From Hybos culiciformis (taxonomy: Eukaryota; Arthropoda; Insecta; Diptera; Hybotidae): a DNA stretch of 64,000 bases. The notes beneath the pieces were generated by a model that saw only the letters and a program-made list of their open reading frames with translations, had not been told where the DNA came from and ran no database searches. Position numbers and translations under genes: made by a program. The stretch's first letter is position 1; each line of letters begins with the position of its first letter. Below are positions 61,382-64,000 of this stretch, piece after piece. The DNA is taken from assembly GCA_964007475.1 (NCBI GenBank), contig OZ023274.1, positions 72,861,303 to 72,925,302 on the forward strand, in the 5' to 3' direction.

Positions 61382-64000
61382 CCCTATGCCCAAATTTAAA
61401 AACTACAACCCATTCGATCCAAAAAATGAATGATTGATTTTTTTTTCAGAACCTTCAGATATCGTAAAACTTACACTAGAAGCACAAAGCTTCAGCCAAA
61501 AAGCCAAATCTTATATCTTGTATCTTGTATCTTGTATCGTTAACATTTTTTATTTAAATTTTTACAGTGTAAAATTCTAAGTGAGTAGATAAAATTTCTT
61601 ATTTTCTTATATAAAAAGAAAAAACTAGTTATAAAGAAAAATAATTGTATCCTTGTAAATTAAAATCAAAGTTATTTATTTCCGCTAGATTTGAATTCTT
61701 TGTAAAGAAAAATAGATTTTGCAGATCAGCAAAGTTTTTTTTTTTTAATATCAATTTTTTATTAAGTAATTTTATATGTATTATATTTTTTTCACAATAT
61801 ATATTTAAAGTGCAATCATTCTTCCATTTAATGATGTATAGTTTAAAACTTAAGCTAGGGGAAAAAAACAAAAAAAATTATAATAATAATAAAACATTAC
61901 ATAACATTAGCTGCTATCTTTACAGATTAAGTGGTTGTGTTGGAAAAACTTTTTCGTATTGTAACAACACTATATAATACATACATGCGAAAAATTGTGT
62001 ATAAATTTTTTATTTTATTTTTTATATAAAATCCAAAACATTTTCTACAAAAAAAAATAACTTTAACTTGATGGATTGAAAGATTGATGGAGTGTTAGTT
62101 GTGGGAAAATATTTTCAAATTTTACAATTTTTTTTTTTTTTTGCTTTATCTCTTGCGAATTAAAACTATTAATTTTTTTTCTTCTTCTTTTTATTTTTTT
62201 TATATTAATCGTATGCCATCCATCAATCTGGATTCATTGCAAGTAGACCATAATTTATTCAAAAGTAATTGATTAGTTTTTTGATTAAGAAAAAAAAAAA
62301 CGTGAAATTCAGCAGTTTTATAATAATCCTGATAGTGCACTATTATAGCTTTTACACAGATTTTATATAGATAAAAATTTTTTTTAAAGTATTATGATGT
62401 CAAATATTTGGAGCGTTTATATAAATGTGTATTTTTATTAAACGTACACATTTCTTATTTTGTCTTGAATTAAAGTAACAGAGAACAAAACGTCAGAAAC
62501 ATTTAAACTTGTAAAATTTAAAATAAAAAATTTTCTTCAAAATTATGCTTCATTACATTGTTAACCACAAAAAACAACTAGAAACAACCTAAATGTATTG
62601 TAAGAATAAATTTTTTTTTTTATTTTTATTTCAATACATTTTAAAAAAAATAAAAATCATTAAGAAGGTAAAATAACCTTTTTTCAGTCAATGATCTGGA
62701 AACTTTAATTTCAATTTAAGCTTTCAAATTATATTTTGTGTTTTATAGAAATATATATTTTTTGACAAGAAATATATAGAAATTGTTTGGTTTCTTAATG
62801 AATAAACAAACGCAATAGGAATATACATATGTATAGGAAAAATTAAAATGATAAAAATCATCAAATAAATTGTTATATATGTACATATATAATAAATAAA
62901 TTTAGATATGTATAATATTATATATATACGTTTAAAATTAAATTAAATTTAAGAATTAAGCTTTAGGGATCATTAGTATTTAAGTACATCATTTGGGATT
63001 CTTGAACAAAATGTGAACATGGCAAATGAAATTATTAAATAAAATAATATTTTTAAATTTGAAATTAATTCTCGTACAAAACCATTGAGTATTATACCCA
63101 TGTATTTGATTTCAATTTTATAATTTTTAACTATTAACATTATCTTCATTCTTTTGATTAGTTTTTAGAATGTAAGAATTATTCAAATTGATAACCAATA
63201 TGTTCAATTGGATGGATCGCTAATAACTTCCTATCTGCTTAATAAATTAATCTGTCTATCGGTTAATCTGTCTTGCTAGCTACTTATCATCTATCTATCA
63301 TTTATCAAATTATTATTATGATTGTAATAAAGATTAAAATCTCATCATTTTATTGTTGTCATATAAAATTAAGTTAAATAGAAATCATTGAAAAGAGTTA
63401 TTTAATATTTAATTTCTATGCTGACAATATGTTAATTTGCAAATTTATAATATTAACTATTAGACCAAATTCGAAATAATTCTACATATAAATCTAAAAT
63501 CTTTTAAAATTGCTTAGAAGAAAAGCAAAATGACTCGAGAATTTAATATTATTCATAGCTCTCAATAAATTAAAATTTTATTATTTAATTTTTTTTTTTA
63601 TAACATTGAAATTATATTTTATAGTCTCTAAATTAAAATACATTATTTGTTCAACAACATTATAATTTATAACATTATAGAATATAACACAAAACATAAT
63701 ACACTTTCAGTATATATACATAATGTATTATATATATTTGTATATCTGATTTAGCTCAGAATCAAAATATTCGCACAGACATGAGATAATTTTTTATTCA
63801 AATTTTTGTATGCCAACACCCAAAAATATGTAGTTGTCCCTCCTTGTTAGAGATAGTTTTAACTTTGATTCATATAAAAATAAGGATTCTTTTATTTTTT
63901 TTATCACATACATATTTCAAAGTTTTTTTTTATGGTGACATCATAAAGAAAAAAATTCACATTTTAAATAAAATTAAATTAAGCAAAAAAAATAAATAAA
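61382..64000. other. AT-rich DNA without recognisable genes
   Basis: No gene recognised to the end of the window. It contains a short heptamer repeat (61514-61538) and poly-A/poly-T runs. The open frames of 80-110 codons at 61629-61977 are low complexity on both strands. Confidence 0.6.
61514..61538. repeat. TATCTTG heptamer repeat
   Basis: Three and a half TATCTTG units in tandem, preceded by the variant ATCTTA. Too short to be telomeric; local slippage. Confidence 0.7.

Noticed and set aside
61629..61977. Overlapping 80- and 110-codon frames on opposite strands
   Set aside because: Both are low complexity and mirror each other; no family resemblance.

Overview
This is a very AT-rich eukaryotic window, almost certainly from an insect or another arthropod. 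The reasons are a CsRn1/Kabuki-like Metaviridae (Ty3/gypsy) retrotransposon, several hAT and TTAA-target DNA transposon derivatives, a tRNA-derived SINE, and dense poly-A/poly-T and AT microsatellite sequence. I could not recognise any intact host protein-coding gene or RNA gene. Nearly all open frames in the flanks are homopolymer translations (runs of F, K, I, Y, N). The window is best read as intergenic or long-intron DNA with mobile elements of different ages. The species cannot be named from the sequence.

Layout. 1-10407: plain AT-rich DNA. 10416-11142: non-autonomous hAT element with a perfect 8-bp target duplication, keeping a C-terminal transposase fragment. 15379-15478: broken fragment of a histone H2B gene, followed by a truncated SINE (15530-15596). 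24640-24695: weak tRNA-like SINE head. 34753-35562: a second, non-coding hAT element carrying a nested foldback element (35116-35492) at a TTAA site. 36917-37386: small element with 12-bp inverted ends and a short zinc-knuckle ORF. 44888-50614: the main feature, a 5.7-kb LTR retrotransposon with two apparently identical 516-bp LTRs and a Gag-Pol frame of about 1470 codons broken by one TGA. 51141-53034: a TE cluster made of a palindromic MITE, a 944-bp TTAA-flanked element (holding inverted arrays of a 16-bp repeat and a second foldback), and a third hAT derivative. 61254-61381: the best copy of the tRNA-derived SINE. The rest is low-complexity AT-rich DNA with microsatellites.

How the parts relate. 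The retrotransposon carries what it needs for copying: LTR promoter and poly(A) signal, polypurine tract, Gag, protease, reverse transcriptase, RNase H and integrase. Its clearest defect is the TGA near the Gag start. The DNA transposon derivatives lack a full transposase and would depend on enzymes encoded elsewhere. The nesting of a TTAA element inside a hAT gives a relative order of insertion. All family assignments are from motifs, termini and target duplications read by eye; no database search was possible.
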